From NCBI RefSeq assembly GCF_043290135.1, contig NC_134710.1:278090776-278154775 (forward strand): DNA of 64,000 nt. The letters run 5' to 3'. The notes under the pieces are model-generated. The model made no database searches. It had not been told where the DNA came from and was given only the letters and a program-made list of their open reading frames with translations. The DNA is from Rhipicephalus microplus (Eukaryota; Arthropoda; Arachnida; Ixodida; Ixodidae). Shown here in pieces: positions 12,089 to 22,290 of the stretch. Numbering within the stretch: position 1 is the stretch's first letter; each line of letters starts with the position of its first letter. The position numbers and the translations under genes are program-made.

Positions 12089-12280
12089 ACATTGAAGCTG
12101 CCTTTTTCCTGCAGCCATAAACCGGTGATTATAGAAGGTTAGAATGATGTCAGTAAAGCTTTAAGTAATCTTATCGAAGAACAGCAGTCCAGGTCCAGCA
12201 TGAGGATCTGACGCCAGCACAGCCAAGTGTTTCCTTACAAGTATACGCGTCCCTTCGACGAAGGAACACTCATTGGGAGC

Positions 12281-12317
12281 CATAGAGTTAATATACAGTC
12301 AGTGTATTAACTCTATG
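12281..12317. repeat. Short palindrome
   Basis: CATAGAGTTAATATAC and GTATTAACTCTATG form inverted arms around a small loop. Confidence 0.7.
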
Positions 12318-12661
12318 TTGGTAGCCTTGATGCGCACAAGCCCGCTGGCGGGACAAGGACCAACACGACACAAAAGCTTGCAAACAATTGTTATTTTTTG
12401 AAGATTGGATTTCCCTTATATATTCAAACAATACGAAGAGGGAGCCAGTAAGTGGGCCAAAGTAGAAGTTTGAAAGTGGCGTCAACTTGAAATTTTTGTC
12501 TCCAGACAGGGTCGGTGAGTAGCCAATTTGGCTCAAAGTAGGAACGAATGGCAACCCTGACCACGAGTGTCCTAAACATCACTCAGTAAATTAGAAACAG
12601 AGCATTTTCCCCGCGATACATTGCCCCGTTTAGTAGTGATTACATCAGAAAGAATGAGATA
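12318..12661. other. No gene recognised
   Basis: Nothing coding or repetitive could be identified. Confidence 0.35.
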
Positions 12662-12955
12662 TCACGAAGACACACCCGGTGGCATCTGAGGGTACTCGAG
12701 GTCGCGGTGCACATACTTTTTGATTTGCGTCATTTGGAGGCCGGAGTTCACAAAACAGCAAGACGCGTAAATCCCCTCGATGCATTTCACTGTGTGCGGG
12801 ATGTTCTCACCTTGCTGTGACACTACTTCTGATATGGGCACTCGAACACGGTGGACCGACCCTGTAGACCAAGGTGTCCCAAACACGCGGCCTAACAAGG
12901 ACTTGGATTTACACGGAAGCCAAATCACAAGTTTTGGGGCTTGGCTATATAGCAC
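12662..12955 (-). pseudogene. Unassigned fragment with faint RhoGAP-like text
   Basis: The minus frame contains GRVFGTPW, then VPISEVVSQQGENIPHTV, then KCIEGIYAS. The order FG-P, VP, IP-V-KCIE and GIY is reminiscent of the first helices of RhoGAP domains, but the catalytic Arg of a GIYR/GLFR motif is not present (GIYAS instead) and the rest of the domain is missing. It may be a decayed exon or retrocopy fragment, or chance. No flanking splice sites are convincing. Confidence 0.2.
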
Positions 12956-12989
12956 TCACATTGTTTTCTCCCGTATTAAGATAATTAAC

Positions 12990-14007
12990 GGGTAATTGGG
13001 ACTGGTTTAGGGTAAGCGGGACTGGTATAAATCACTTTTTTTTTTCGTGAGGCATATACCATATGCGACGACCATCTGTTGAAACACCACCATGGAACAA
13101 ATGAGCTATATTTATATATAGGCGTTTAGTTTTACTGTTGATATCAGCATCAGTATGTTGCCGGAAAACTGACGTCAAATACCACTCAGAAGTGACCAAT
13201 ATGTGAGTTACGGTGAATGCATACCTTCAAACGGCGACGTGATGTTCATTGGCATTTTATTCAAGTTCCCCACCTCTCAAACTTGCTTCACTGTCTCAGC
13301 ATTTCCGGGACAAAATTTCGTGACTATGGTCGACTGGCTTAGGGGAAGTTGAGATCTATAATGCTGACACAAGTATACAGTAATGTGCCCTTTCCTCGGT
13401 TATAATACAACCTAACTGCCACACCAAACATCGTGGAAGCAGGCATATATAGTTTTGCTTTGATGAAGGAATTTTGTTCCTTACGACGTATTTGCTGCAG
13501 TTCAAACTTTCGAAGTCTGCGGCATTTACTCCTCAAAGGCGGATGCACACAAGCCTGCACCAATGAGAGTGCACCACAGAATGACGTCATGAGGCGAGCG
13601 GCCATTGACCCCGCCTTCGGAGAGCACCGCCCTGTCGCGTTTCTGTTGTTTGGGCGAGGCTTTCCTTCGTAAGTTGTTTGTTCAACAATAAAGCGCCGCC
13701 AGCACGGAATTCCTGTGCGTGCAGCTTCAACTGGAGAGTGGCCCCGAGAAAGTTGAGGGACGAAGCAAAGAAGCTTCGCTTTGAAAGGCTCGTGAGCTTC
13801 GATTTGCGGCGAAAATCAATCGAGAATGTTCTATGATGGCGTCTCTTCTCACAGTCCGGACACAATAATAAATAAATAAAACTATAAATTTAACAAAATA
13901 AACTGCGGCGTTTTCTCATGCGCAGTGCGATTGGCTTTTTTTTTGAGGATGAGCAGTGACATTGCACTACGTCAAAAACAAATGGCCTTCGAAATGGAGG
14001 GAATAAA
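12990..14007. other. No gene recognised
   Basis: Several short frames exist on both strands (13433-13672 plus, 13865-13587 minus) without recognisable domains. Confidence 0.35.
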
Positions 14008-14048
14008 CCACGGAGGAAGGAAAAGCAAAAACTTTCCTTCCTCCGTGG
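14008..14048. repeat. Perfect 16 bp inverted repeat (CCACGGAGGAAGGAAA)
   Basis: Arms 14008-14023 and 14033-14048 are perfect inverted copies with a 9-base loop. GGAGGAAGGAA also appears near 16107 and 29436, which suggests a small dispersed fold-back family. Confidence 0.8.
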
Positions 14049-14368
14049 AATAAACCGAGGATATAGGGGCCGTTGGGTCACATTTTGTGAAGCCGTAAGT
14101 AGGGAAGAGTAGAGGACTCCTGCTCGCAATGGTGGGCACGCCACCGCGGCTCGCGCATGCTCAACGGGTGCCAGCGAGAGAAAGGAGAGCCGCGCGAGCC
14201 GATTTCGGACGCGCCGGGCGGCACCACCGCTGCATATCTGATAGACGAGCTGGAAAAACGAAACCTTTATGCTGATTATGAGCAAACGTGCTGTATAGCG
14301 CCTGTGTGTCATTCGCAGCCTCGTTCACAATTCATGTTGTTCATCTGCAATACACTTGTAGCTTTGAC

Positions 14369-14607
14369 GATTGATTTGTGGGGTTTAACGCCTCAAAACA
14401 ACGATATGATTATGAGAGACGCCGTAGTATAGGGCTCCGGAAATTTCGACCGCCTGGGGTTCTTTAACGTGCACCCAAATCTGAGCACACGGGCCTACAA
14501 CATTTCCGCCTCCATCGGAAATGAAGCCGCCACAGCCGGGATGCGATCCCGCGACCTGTGGGTCAGCATGCAGCCGAGTACCTCAGCCGCTAGACCACCG
14601 CGGTGGG
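14369..14607 (-). mobile_element. Ruka SINE, full length, diverged
   Basis: Reverse orientation: it opens with GATTGATTTGTGGGGTTTAACG (tail and 3' end) and finishes with ACCACCGCGGTGGG (head). CACTTGTAGCTTT before it and CACTTGCAGCTTT after it are a diverged target duplication. Confidence 0.93.
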
Positions 14608-14697
14608 ACCACTTGCAGCTTTTCACTTCGTGTTTAATACGCTGAATGCTAGAGAGCAACGGTGCGAACCACGAGGATAATCGCCATGACAGGCAGT

Positions 14698-15335
14698 TTT
14701 TTTTAGATGCGGAAGCATCTTATACTCGCGCCTTGTAGTGCGCCGTCCGCGCCGTCCGCACCGCTTCTCGAACATTCGACAGCTGACGCGCGCGCATGCG
14801 CCGTCGCGCCGTCGCCCACTCTTCCACCATCTGTGCATCCCTTCCTCCTCTACACACCGCGCGCGCTTCACTCCTCCACTATCTGTGCACCCTTCCTCCT
14901 CTACACACCGCGTTCGACATCTACAATTCTCCTGATTCTCCAGTGGACGCGCATGTGGCGTCGCGCTTCGAGAACATTCAACAGCTGACAGTGCATGCGC
15001 CGTCGAGCTGTATATATACTCAAGGTCGGCGCTCGCTCGCTCAGTTGCCGCTCGTCGGTTGGTTTGTACGGCGCGTCGACGTCCAAGGTCGCGGTGAAAT
15101 GAATTCCAACGAATCCACAAACACAATGATCGACGTCCCTTCGACCAGCGCCGCCCTTTCGCATACGTGTGTACGTGTTCACTCATTTAACACCCCCTCC
15201 TACAACCACGTTAACCAATTTAGCCATCGACCCAAGTAAGTCGCACTTTAACACCCCGTTAACCAATTATATGCTCCGCATCCTCCTCAGTGTTCCCCCG
15301 AGGGAAGCTGCGGGCAATTTTTTTTTTCTGCAGCA
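14698..15335 (+). mobile_element. Candidate non-autonomous repeat with internal promoter
   Basis: The block is bounded by GATGCGGAAGCATC (about 14706) and an inverted-like ATGCTCCGCATC (about 15270). Internally, CTTCCTCCTCTACACACCGCG is duplicated at about 14847 and 14892, and a TCGAGAACATTC-type motif recurs at 14767 and 14968. TATATATA lies at about 15011 and CTCAGTTG, an initiator-like motif, about 28 bases later. A short frame from the ATG at about 15100 runs to a perfect donor-like GTAAGT at about 15235. I infer a mobile repeat carrying a promoter and possibly a first exon; no transposase is recognisable. Confidence 0.35.
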
Positions 15336-15369
15336 ATGTAAAGTTCGGGGTACGGAACCTAATGTATAA

Positions 15370-16508
15370 CAGTGAAATGTTATTTAATTTGTCTTGCTAT
15401 TTAGTTGGGTGAAGCAAATACGAATCATTCTTTGCCATGTGTGTCACGATACGTGTGCCCGAGTACCGTTCGCAGCAGCGTGGGTCGGCCGACTGCGAAC
15501 ATATCGAAAAAAAAAAAAAAAACTTGGCCAAAGATATGAGGTTACTGCGTGCAAAACGTAAACATGGAGCGATAATTCAAACAATAAATCCTGTTATTGT
15601 ACCAGGCACGCGTAATTCTTGTCTCGGCAAGCTATAGTGAGAACAGTGCGCACACTGATTTCCGATAGTTGTGACCGTCAAACACGAGAACTGCTCACCG
15701 CCGAGAACCGTAGACGCGGCTGCCATTCTCGAAGTGGTCGCGAGCTTCGAAGACGACCTCAAGCGATATAAACTAAATTCGCAACCGTGGAGACCAACGC
15801 TCACTGTAGGCTTCCAACTCATTGCATCATCTTTGAAGTGCGACAGCTGCATAAAACTGCACATTCAGAAGTCAAGCCGCCTATCAACAACGCGGTCACA
15901 CGAGGGGTGATGCAGACGACAGGAGTCGCCGGCGTGCCCACTTATTCCCATAACCCCCCTGCAAAGTACTGGTGGCAGTGGTTAGAAGATGAGAAAAGGC
16001 ACCTAATTTCTGCAACCCGGTCGGGAGCACGGCGCAGTGCCTAAAGCACTGCAGCACAGAACACCTATACACTACTGCAGCTCGCATTGCGAGGGCCTCT
16101 CCCATGGAGGAAGGAAAAAGTTTTTATTCCTCTTTAGATTTCTTTTCCGCTCCATGGCCTTCGAGATTAAAACGCACACAGTAGTCGAAAAACGCGAGTT
16201 GGAAGGCCATGCAAAACGCAAGTTAGAATACCACATAATAAAAACGCACGTAGCGTCATGACTGTTTCTACTACAAAAAATAAGCCAGGGTGCAGGTAGG
16301 TAGGTAAAAACTTTCTCAGAGCACATGTTAAGCCATCGCTTGCTGTTGGCACTCGAAACTGAAACTTGAAGAAAAAAAACTTTGAAGCCGACGCAAAGCA
16401 ATCCAATCCTGTTCAAAGTTTGAGCGCGTTGTGTTGGCCGCGAGTAAGGTGCGATTAGTGACATGTTTGTGATTGTTGCGTAACTAAACCAGAGACTAAA
16501 CTTCCAGG
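15370..16508. other. Upstream region of HDAC8, no second gene recognised
   Basis: It contains an A15 run near 15509, a CTCCATGG/GGAGGAAGGAA block near 16105 related to the hairpin at 14008, and a C/T-rich end TAAACTTCCAG directly before the HDAC8 start codon. That last motif could be a splice acceptor for a 5' untranslated exon. No TATA box is obvious. Confidence 0.35.
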
Positions 16509-17774
16509 ATGTACGAAAACTTGTATTCTACTATATTTGGCAACGATAGAGACAGTAATCACACAAGTGGAGCGATTGTCGCTTGCGATATATCACCACA
16601 GTTAGTATCTGATTCTCCTGACACTGTGCCTGAAATGCGTGTGTCGGCGACTGAAAGAAACATTCGCGTCGGCTACGTCCATAGTGCAGCTCACCTGTTT
16701 GAGTGCGAGAGGTTACCGCGCGTTCGTCAACGTTGTCTTTTAGTTCACGGACTTCTAAAGGGCTACAATCTGCTCAAGTCCTTGCGCACCATTCATCCGC
16801 TGGTGGCCAGTCGCGAGGATCTTCGCCTGTTCCATTCTACAGACTACATCAACTTCCTAGAGTCTTGCGAAGCGGAAAAAGACCTCGAGAAGGAAGACAT
16901 CATAAGTCGTGCCTATGACTACAACCTTGTCGATGACTGTGCCCCTACCAAACGGCTTCTTACTTTAGTGGGGCACATCGCAGGTGGCACTTTAGCTGCT
17001 GCGAGAGCCATTATGGAGAAAACTTGCGACATCGCTATACATTGGGAGGGTGGTTGGCACCACGCACACAGAAGCGAAGCAGCAGGGTTCTGCTACGTCA
17101 ATGACGTCGTCCTTGGGATACTGGAACTTCGCCGCACGTTTCGGCGAGTTTTGTATATCGACCTGGACGTTCATCACGGCGACGGTGTTGAAGAAGCCTT
17201 CGCGGGCACTGACAAAGTCCTGACCGTGTCGGTTCATCAGTACGAGCCTGGTTTCTACCCTGGTACTGGGGCAGCGAGCGACGTAGGCTTTGGTTTGGGC
17301 CGTGGTTACTCGATAAACTTGCCGCTTCGGAGTGGTGCTAGCGATTCCACATTTGTGCGCGTGGTAACGACCGTTGTCGATGAAGTCAGAAAGCGGTACA
17401 AACCCGACGCTGTCGTTTGCCAGTGCGGAGCGGATGGATTGTCCGGTGATCCTCTCGGAGCATGGAATCTGACCCCAGGTGCATTCGTGCAGTGCGTTCG
17501 TCTTGTGCAAAGCTGGGGGCTGCCGCTGCTACTTCTCGGTGGAGGAGGCTACGTGGCTGCCAATGCTGCTCGCTGCTGGACGACAATTACAGCGGCACTT
17601 TTAGGGCAGGATCTGGAGGAAGACATTCCTGAGCATCACTTTTTAATGATATACGGTCCTGGCTATGAGCTCAGCCTGGAGCCCGGCTTACGTCGTGACT
17701 TGAACGATGTCGCTTACGTCGACGACCTGCTGCAAGTTGTGATGAAGCAAGTGCGTCAAATTGGAACTACTTAA
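16509..17774 (+). CDS. HDAC8: Class I histone deacetylase, HDAC8 type
   Basis: A single uninterrupted frame encodes 421 residues of a zinc-dependent lysine deacetylase, which removes acetyl groups from histone and other protein lysines in the nucleus and cytosol. The deacetylase fold covers about residues 53-415. The active-site His pair is at 184-185 (GGWHHAHRSEAAGFCYVND). Zinc ligands are Asp220 and His222 (DLDVHHGDG) and Asp309 (GADGLSGDP). The transition-state Tyr is 348 (GGGGY). Asp143 (DDCAPT) matches the substrate-binding Asp101 of human HDAC8. The short C-terminus, without the long tail of HDAC1/2/3, and the loop sequences favour HDAC8, which is 377 residues in human; this protein has about 45 extra N-terminal residues. 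All catalytic positions are kept, so it should be active. No intron interrupts the frame, so it is either a retrocopy or a naturally intronless coding region. The ATG sits just after TTCCAG, a possible acceptor for a non-coding exon. Confidence 0.95.
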   Translation: MYENLYSTIFGNDRDSNHTSGAIVACDISPQLVSDSPDTVPEMRVSATERNIRVGYVHSAAHLFECERLPRVRQRCLLVHGLLKGYNLLKSLRTIHPLVASREDLRLFHSTDYINFLESCEAEKDLEKEDIISRAYDYNLVDDCAPTKRLLTLVGHIAGGTLAAARAIMEKTCDIAIHWEGGWHHAHRSEAAGFCYVNDVVLGILELRRTFRRVLYIDLDVHHGDGVEEAFAGTDKVLTVSVHQYEPGFYPGTGAASDVGFGLGRGYSINLPLRSGASDSTFVRVVTTVVDEVRKRYKPDAVVCQCGADGLSGDPLGAWNLTPGAFVQCVRLVQSWGLPLLLLGGGGYVAANAARCWTTITAALLGQDLEEDIPEHHFLMIYGPGYELSLEPGLRRDLNDVAYVDDLLQVVMKQVRQIGTT

Positions 17775-17985
17775 TAAGCTTGTTTGCTCTGCTTTCGAGC
17801 CAATTTACTGCTGTGCAAGCCTTAACTAGAGAGTGATGTACCTCTTGGTAGATTTAATGTGTTGTTATATGAGACTTTAACTGCCTCTTCTTCCACTTCA
17901 TTCAATGCCTCCCAAAAAGTGGCAAGGTAGCCACCGTTACTTCAATGTACGTAATATATCCATTATCGAAAACATCACTTCTCAA

Positions 17986-17991
17986 AATAAA
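17986..17991 (+). terminator. Polyadenylation signal AATAAA after HDAC8
   Basis: The first canonical AATAAA lies about 210 bases after the HDAC8 stop, followed by T/G-containing sequence. No genomic poly(A) tract follows at once, so there is no direct sign of a processed-copy tail. Confidence 0.6.
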
Positions 17992-18146
17992 AATAGTTAT
18001 TTGCAATTACAAAAATGACAATCTTGTATCTGCTATTTTGTCATGGTCTTGCTCTTGACATTTTATATGGTAATCGTTTAAAGGAAAGTGTTGTTTGAAA
18101 TGATTAACTGGTTCGACCAGTCACCCAGTAAAGCCTTGAAAACACT

Positions 18147-18376
18147 GCCCCGCCATGGTGGTCTAGTGGCTAAGGTACTCGGTCGCGGGATCAAATCTTG
18201 GCTGTGGCGGCTGCATTTCCGATGGAGGCGAAAATGTTGTAGGCCTGTGTACTCAGATTTTGGTGCACGTTAAAGAACCCAAGGTGGTCAAAATTTCCGG
18301 TGCCCTCCACTACGGCGTCTCTCATAATCAAATGGTGGTTTTGGGACGTTAAACCCCACAAATCATTCAATCAATG
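18147..18376 (+). mobile_element. Ruka SINE with deletion between A and B boxes
   Basis: The head reads GGTACTCGGTCGCGGGATC. Compared with intact copies, about 15 bases (CTGCTGACCCGCAGG) are missing between the two promoter boxes. The flanking duplication AAGCCTTGAAAAC (18131-18143 and 18377-18389) shows it integrated as a unit. Confidence 0.93.
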
Positions 18377-18389
18377 AAGCCTTGAAAAC

Positions 18390-19854
18390 TTGCCTGAAGA
18401 ATGGAAAATGGTGGCAGCCCTTGATATTGAATTTTCGCTGGTGTAGTGCTTCGAAAGCTGTGGCGTGTCTTGTTCAGACTATCACAACCTCCGCATGTCT
18501 TACCTTTATTGATACTCGCGTATGCAAGTTTATTTACATAACAAGCGGCAATGGAGCGCCCCAAAACTTTCCAGGCCACTGCTTCTAAGGGCAAAAGATC
18601 AGTGCCCTTCGACAAGAGTAACGAAAAGGAATGTAGGCTCGGTGTACGCTTCCAAAGGGTTTCTATGTATCCCCCTTTTACAAATATGATCTAGTTTTTA
18701 CAAGAGAGCTCGCGGCCAACGTGAGCTGAATGAGATTATGGATTGTATTTTCAACAGGATTCGAGCCTCTGACCTGCATCTCGGGTACTGGTAGTGTAAC
18801 CTCTCGGCTAACTTGCCAGCATCACTTCTTTGCCCAACGGTGCTACTGACAATCTCGCAACCTTCCAAGGACAGCTTGGCGGAGTATGTTGTGGTTGTGC
18901 AGTGACAGTTCATGCACAACCTAATTCAAGCAGCGTAGAAATCAGCCAGTGGCTTATAGAACATTTCTGCCTCTAAATCTTGAACTACATCGCGGATATA
19001 CTGGCAAACAAAATTAATGACGCCACGCAGTTTAGCCACACACGCCTGTTCGCTAACTAATACCTCTCACACGGCCACCACAGAACTCCCTTTTCTTCCG
19101 CTCAGCATTCAACTCCCTAATGGAGCTTTACAAGAATAGAGTTGTGACGGTGCTACACGGCTCGGCGCAAGCTTTCGATGGAAGCTGCATGGGGCAGAAA
19201 CAGCGCTACGGGGCATGTCGAAACGTCCTATTTTTCACGTATGTAGTCACCTTTAAAGCAAAGTATGTATGTTTTGTTTTGTGTCTGACACAAAATCTAG
19301 CAAAATTAAAGGTGGAATTATGCGGATGTTACTGCAAGACTTGTGTTCTCCAAGCATGGAGAAGTTGTAAGCAACTGTGGCTGCAAGGGTAATGCGTGGA
19401 AAGGCGCAGGCTTTCCATTTATAGTGGTAATTCAGGGATTACAAGAAGAAAATAAACCTTCAGCTGATCCCATGTTTTGCTGCTTCAGGGTTGTCCCATA
19501 GGGGTAGATTATTTTTAGAATATTCGGTATTTCGTATATGCGCCGATCAGTTCGACTAGCAAATTGAATGGAATGCTATTTGATTCAGTATTCACATATT
19601 CGCAGAACCCTAGTAATGGTACCCCACCACTCGCCTACCGTCTTTTTGAGTGAATGTGATTAGGCATCTGTAAACATCACGGAAGCTTTTTTTCTCTTTT
19701 CTTCTTTTTTTGTGCTGTATCCGTATCTCATTGATTACACCCTTGCACATTCCTCAAGGTGCATAAATTGAAAAAAAAAAAAAAAAACGTACCTAGCTAC
19801 AAGTGATGCCAATTTGTGACATGAAATGGGGATTAAAAACCGCCAGGCCTGCGC
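18390..19854. other. No gene recognised; AT-rich with short repeats
   Basis: Contains a tRNA-like head on minus (18756-18823, listed separately) and an A-run near 19770. The frame at 19120-19392 has no recognisable domain. Confidence 0.35.
18756..18823 (-). mobile_element. tRNA-like SINE head
   Basis: On the minus strand, an A-box-like TTAGCCGAGAGGTTACAC and, about 35 bases later, a B-box-like AGGCTCGAATCCTG have the spacing of a pol III tRNA promoter. The 5' acceptor arm and a matching 3' arm do not pair, so it is a tRNA-derived repeat or pseudogene, not a functional tRNA. Confidence 0.45.
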
Positions 19855-20075
19855 AGAACGTGCAGCACAGTCACAGCGAAAGTTGGAAGAGCAGCCTTTC
19901 AGAGCCTTTTGTGGAAAGAGCTACAAGCACACTTTCTGGGTACCCACTACGCCATAAATAATCATAATTTCTGTGCAGTAGGCCAGCATTCAGTGTGCTA
20001 TCCTTCGTCATTCTTCGGAGAAGCGTGGTATCGGCTACACACTTGGAAGAAATTTTATGCAAATTTTTTATGTAG
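19855..20075 (+). repeat. Dispersed repeat A, copy 1
   Basis: The block CCCACTACGCCATAAATAAT near 19940 and the following 100 bases, including TCGTCATTC, recur in reverse orientation at about 28085-28245. It is non-coding and of unknown class. Confidence 0.6.
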
Positions 20076-20379
20076 TGGCTGTCAACAATGAATTGGGCTT
20101 GAAGTGGGTATGTGCCACAGTTAATATGTGATCAACAACAAGCTTTTGTAAAGGGTTAGAGTATTGGATGACTCACTCGTTATGCAATTTGCATTGTGTG
20201 ATGCCTGGTTGTTCCTTTTCTGTTCTAAAACACTTTATTACTCATATTAACTGGATTTCTTTCCCAACATCAAGCCTGCGTAAAGCAAATTTTCAAACAA
20301 GTTCCAAGCACTGGTGGGGCTCAGTCCAGAGCTGTTCTGGAGTGCTGCAATGCGACTGACGCATGTGTAGCAATGCTTC

Positions 20380-21047
20380 AGTAGGATTTTGCGAAAGCTT
20401 TTGATCTTGTCTCACAAGATCTTCCGATGAGTGTCATATATTTTGTAAAAATAGGCTGCATTATCAAGGAGGGGGTGGATATGGTACATAAAAACTGTAC
20501 AATGTGACTTATTGTTAATAAGTTCATGGAGGCACGCATTAACTTGCAATGCTCCGTGCATCAGGGCTGCCCTCTTTAACCATTGCTGTTCAGTCTGTTT
20601 TTAGAGTCTTTCTGTGTGAGTGTGATTAACAGCAGTGCTGTCCGTGGATTCAAACTGCATGAGAATTAAGTAAAATTACATGCATATGATGATGATGTGG
20701 CAGTTCTCTGTTCAGATTGTGACAGTGTTAACGAAATAGTCCATACTGCAAAAAAGTTTTGTACAGCCAGTGAGAGCTCGGTAAACTGGAAAAGATGCTT
20801 GGGATATTGGCAGGAGGGACTGGCCTTCCACTGCAGAAGTTTTTGCCAACATGCCATGGGTGAATCATCCTGTGAAATATTTTGGAGTCCCACTAGAATT
20901 TTATCGTGACAGTGAGCCGTATTGGCAACGGCATGTCACTTAAATTCGTGAAAAAGTGGATAAAGTTAGAGGATAAGACTTCTCGATTTTCATGCAGGCC
21001 ACCATAAGTAATCTTTTGTTTCTTAACTCTGGTACGCATGACAGGTT
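20380..21047 (+). pseudogene. Reverse transcriptase part of the truncated Tx1-like copy
   Basis: Frame-broken text corresponds step by step to the better copy: AFDLVSQDLP (AFDRVPHEIL there), CSVHQGCPL (HSVRQGCPLS there), and AYDDDVAVLCSD where the catalytic box AYADDIAVFCKD is expected. The YADD box has become YDDD, with stops in between, so it is inactive. Confidence 0.8.
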
Positions 21048-21407
21048 TTGCATTGCTCCCGTATAAACGTGCAGAAACTGCACCGTGTGTTTGCAGTATT
21101 TAAATGGGAATCAGTGTGGGAACGGTCTAGTCGCACTAATCTTTTTCGTCGTATTCCGTTCGATTATCCCAGTCTGTCTAATTTGTTTTTAAGACAGGTT
21201 GTTAGTCGTTTTATGTTTCTGCGAGACACAGGAGACTTGTTTCTACGTGCAGTTATTCAGCTGAGGCTTAGAAGAGTTCTACCTTCACTCGTTGTCACCT
21301 CGGACTACGTGCATGGGGCGCTTTATGGTTATTTAAAACAAGTCGTCGGTGCATGGCATTTTTTTTTGGCACGTTTTTCCAGCGAATGTCTAGCGAGAGT
21401 AAAATGA
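21048..21407 (+). pseudogene. ORF2 connector region, Tx1-like
   Basis: The frame resembles 54330-53689 (minus) of the full copy, sharing the patterns LHCSRxNxQKLHRxFAV, ERxSRTNLxR and LFLRQxV. It has no known catalytic role, and a frameshift or stop ends it before the C-terminal finger region. Confidence 0.75.
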
Positions 21408-21512
21408 AAAAGGTTATAATGAGACCTTTTCGACACTGTTTTACTGGTACCACTTTACAGGAGTTCGTATCCTGCTGGATGTGGCCAAAATGTACTGGCC
21501 TGAGTAAAAAAA

Positions 21513-21953
21513 ATGGCTGTCCTATCGAGTTCAAAATCGTTTTTCTTTAAGCTCTATACAGGGACTCTAGAAGTTAAAACATGGATTCAAGAAAGAGGTC
21601 TGTTTGTACAGTGGCGAAAGCACCGTTTTCTCTGTCATAAGCCTGAAACCATCGAACATGTCTTTCTGGATTGCTGGGAAAGGGTGTTCTTCTGGGACAT
21701 TCTGCAGAGAACTATCAAAGAAGATTTACCGATTGATGCCTACGGGATCAGGTTTTTACCAGTTAATGAAGAAGACGATGGAGTACCTTATGATACTGTT
21801 ATGTTGCTCAGCCTTCACAGTAATTGGAAAAAGTACATGGCAGTCCGCCATGGCGACATCAATACACTACCCATTCCTAAATATTTCCGCCAAATGATCA
21901 AGAAGTTTATTGAAGAGTGTAAAACTAAAGGCCCGATTCCAAAGTGGCTTTAA
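21513..21953 (+). pseudogene. ORF2 C-terminal domain, Tx1-like
   Basis: 146 residues match the C-terminal 157 residues of the full copy (53752-53279). Shared features are KSFFFKLYTGTL-VKTW, a Cys/His cluster in FLCHKPETIEHVFLDCW (the CCHC-like finger common near the end of L1/Tx1 ORF2), and DAYGIRFLP. The stop at 21953 is followed by about 125 bases of 3' untranslated sequence and the A-tail. Confidence 0.8.
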
Positions 21954-22091
21954 CATCTTGAGCCACTTATCTGTATAAAGGAATTATAGTCACTATGTAA
22001 CCATTCCGTTCGTTACCTTTGTATGCACTCTTTATGCACTGTAATATTATTGTGTAATGTGCAAAAGCAAGTAATAAAGAAAAAAAAAAGA

Positions 22092-22290
22092 CTGGTGTGG
22101 CTCAGTGGTAGAATACTGGGCTGGCACACAGGGGAGCTTGGTTCAAATCCCATTGTGTTCTTGGTGTTTTTCATTTACCGAGTTTTCGTTTCTTATTTTG
22201 CGCAATAGTGGTTACGGACATCGGTGGCAGCAGACAACTACAGCTGTCGCTGTAAAGCAGAAGTGTAATGGGGGAAGATTGCTCTGAATC
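22092..22290 (+). mobile_element. tRNA-derived SINE, CTGGTGTGGC family
   Basis: The head contains an A box, TGGCTCAGTGGTAGAATAC, and a B box, GGTTCAAATCCC, at tRNA spacing. The following ~130 bases (TTGGTGTTTTTCATTTACCG onward) are non-tRNA body, so this is a SINE rather than a tRNA gene. The 3' acceptor strand cannot pair with the 5' one. It stands immediately after the A-tail of the Tx1-like copy. Confidence 0.75.

Larger units (their letters stand above)
20290..22090 (+). mobile_element. Tx1/L1-like retrotransposon, 5'-truncated, next to a tRNA-like SINE
   Basis: This is the same family as the full-length element at 53164-59536. The copy begins inside the reverse transcriptase, runs through the C-terminal region and 3' untranslated region, and ends AATAAAG followed by A10 at about 22080-22090. 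The A-tail directly abuts the first bases of a tRNA-like SINE (22092 onward) in the same orientation. No matching 5' target duplication was found, as would be expected for an old, truncated copy. Confidence 0.85.
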
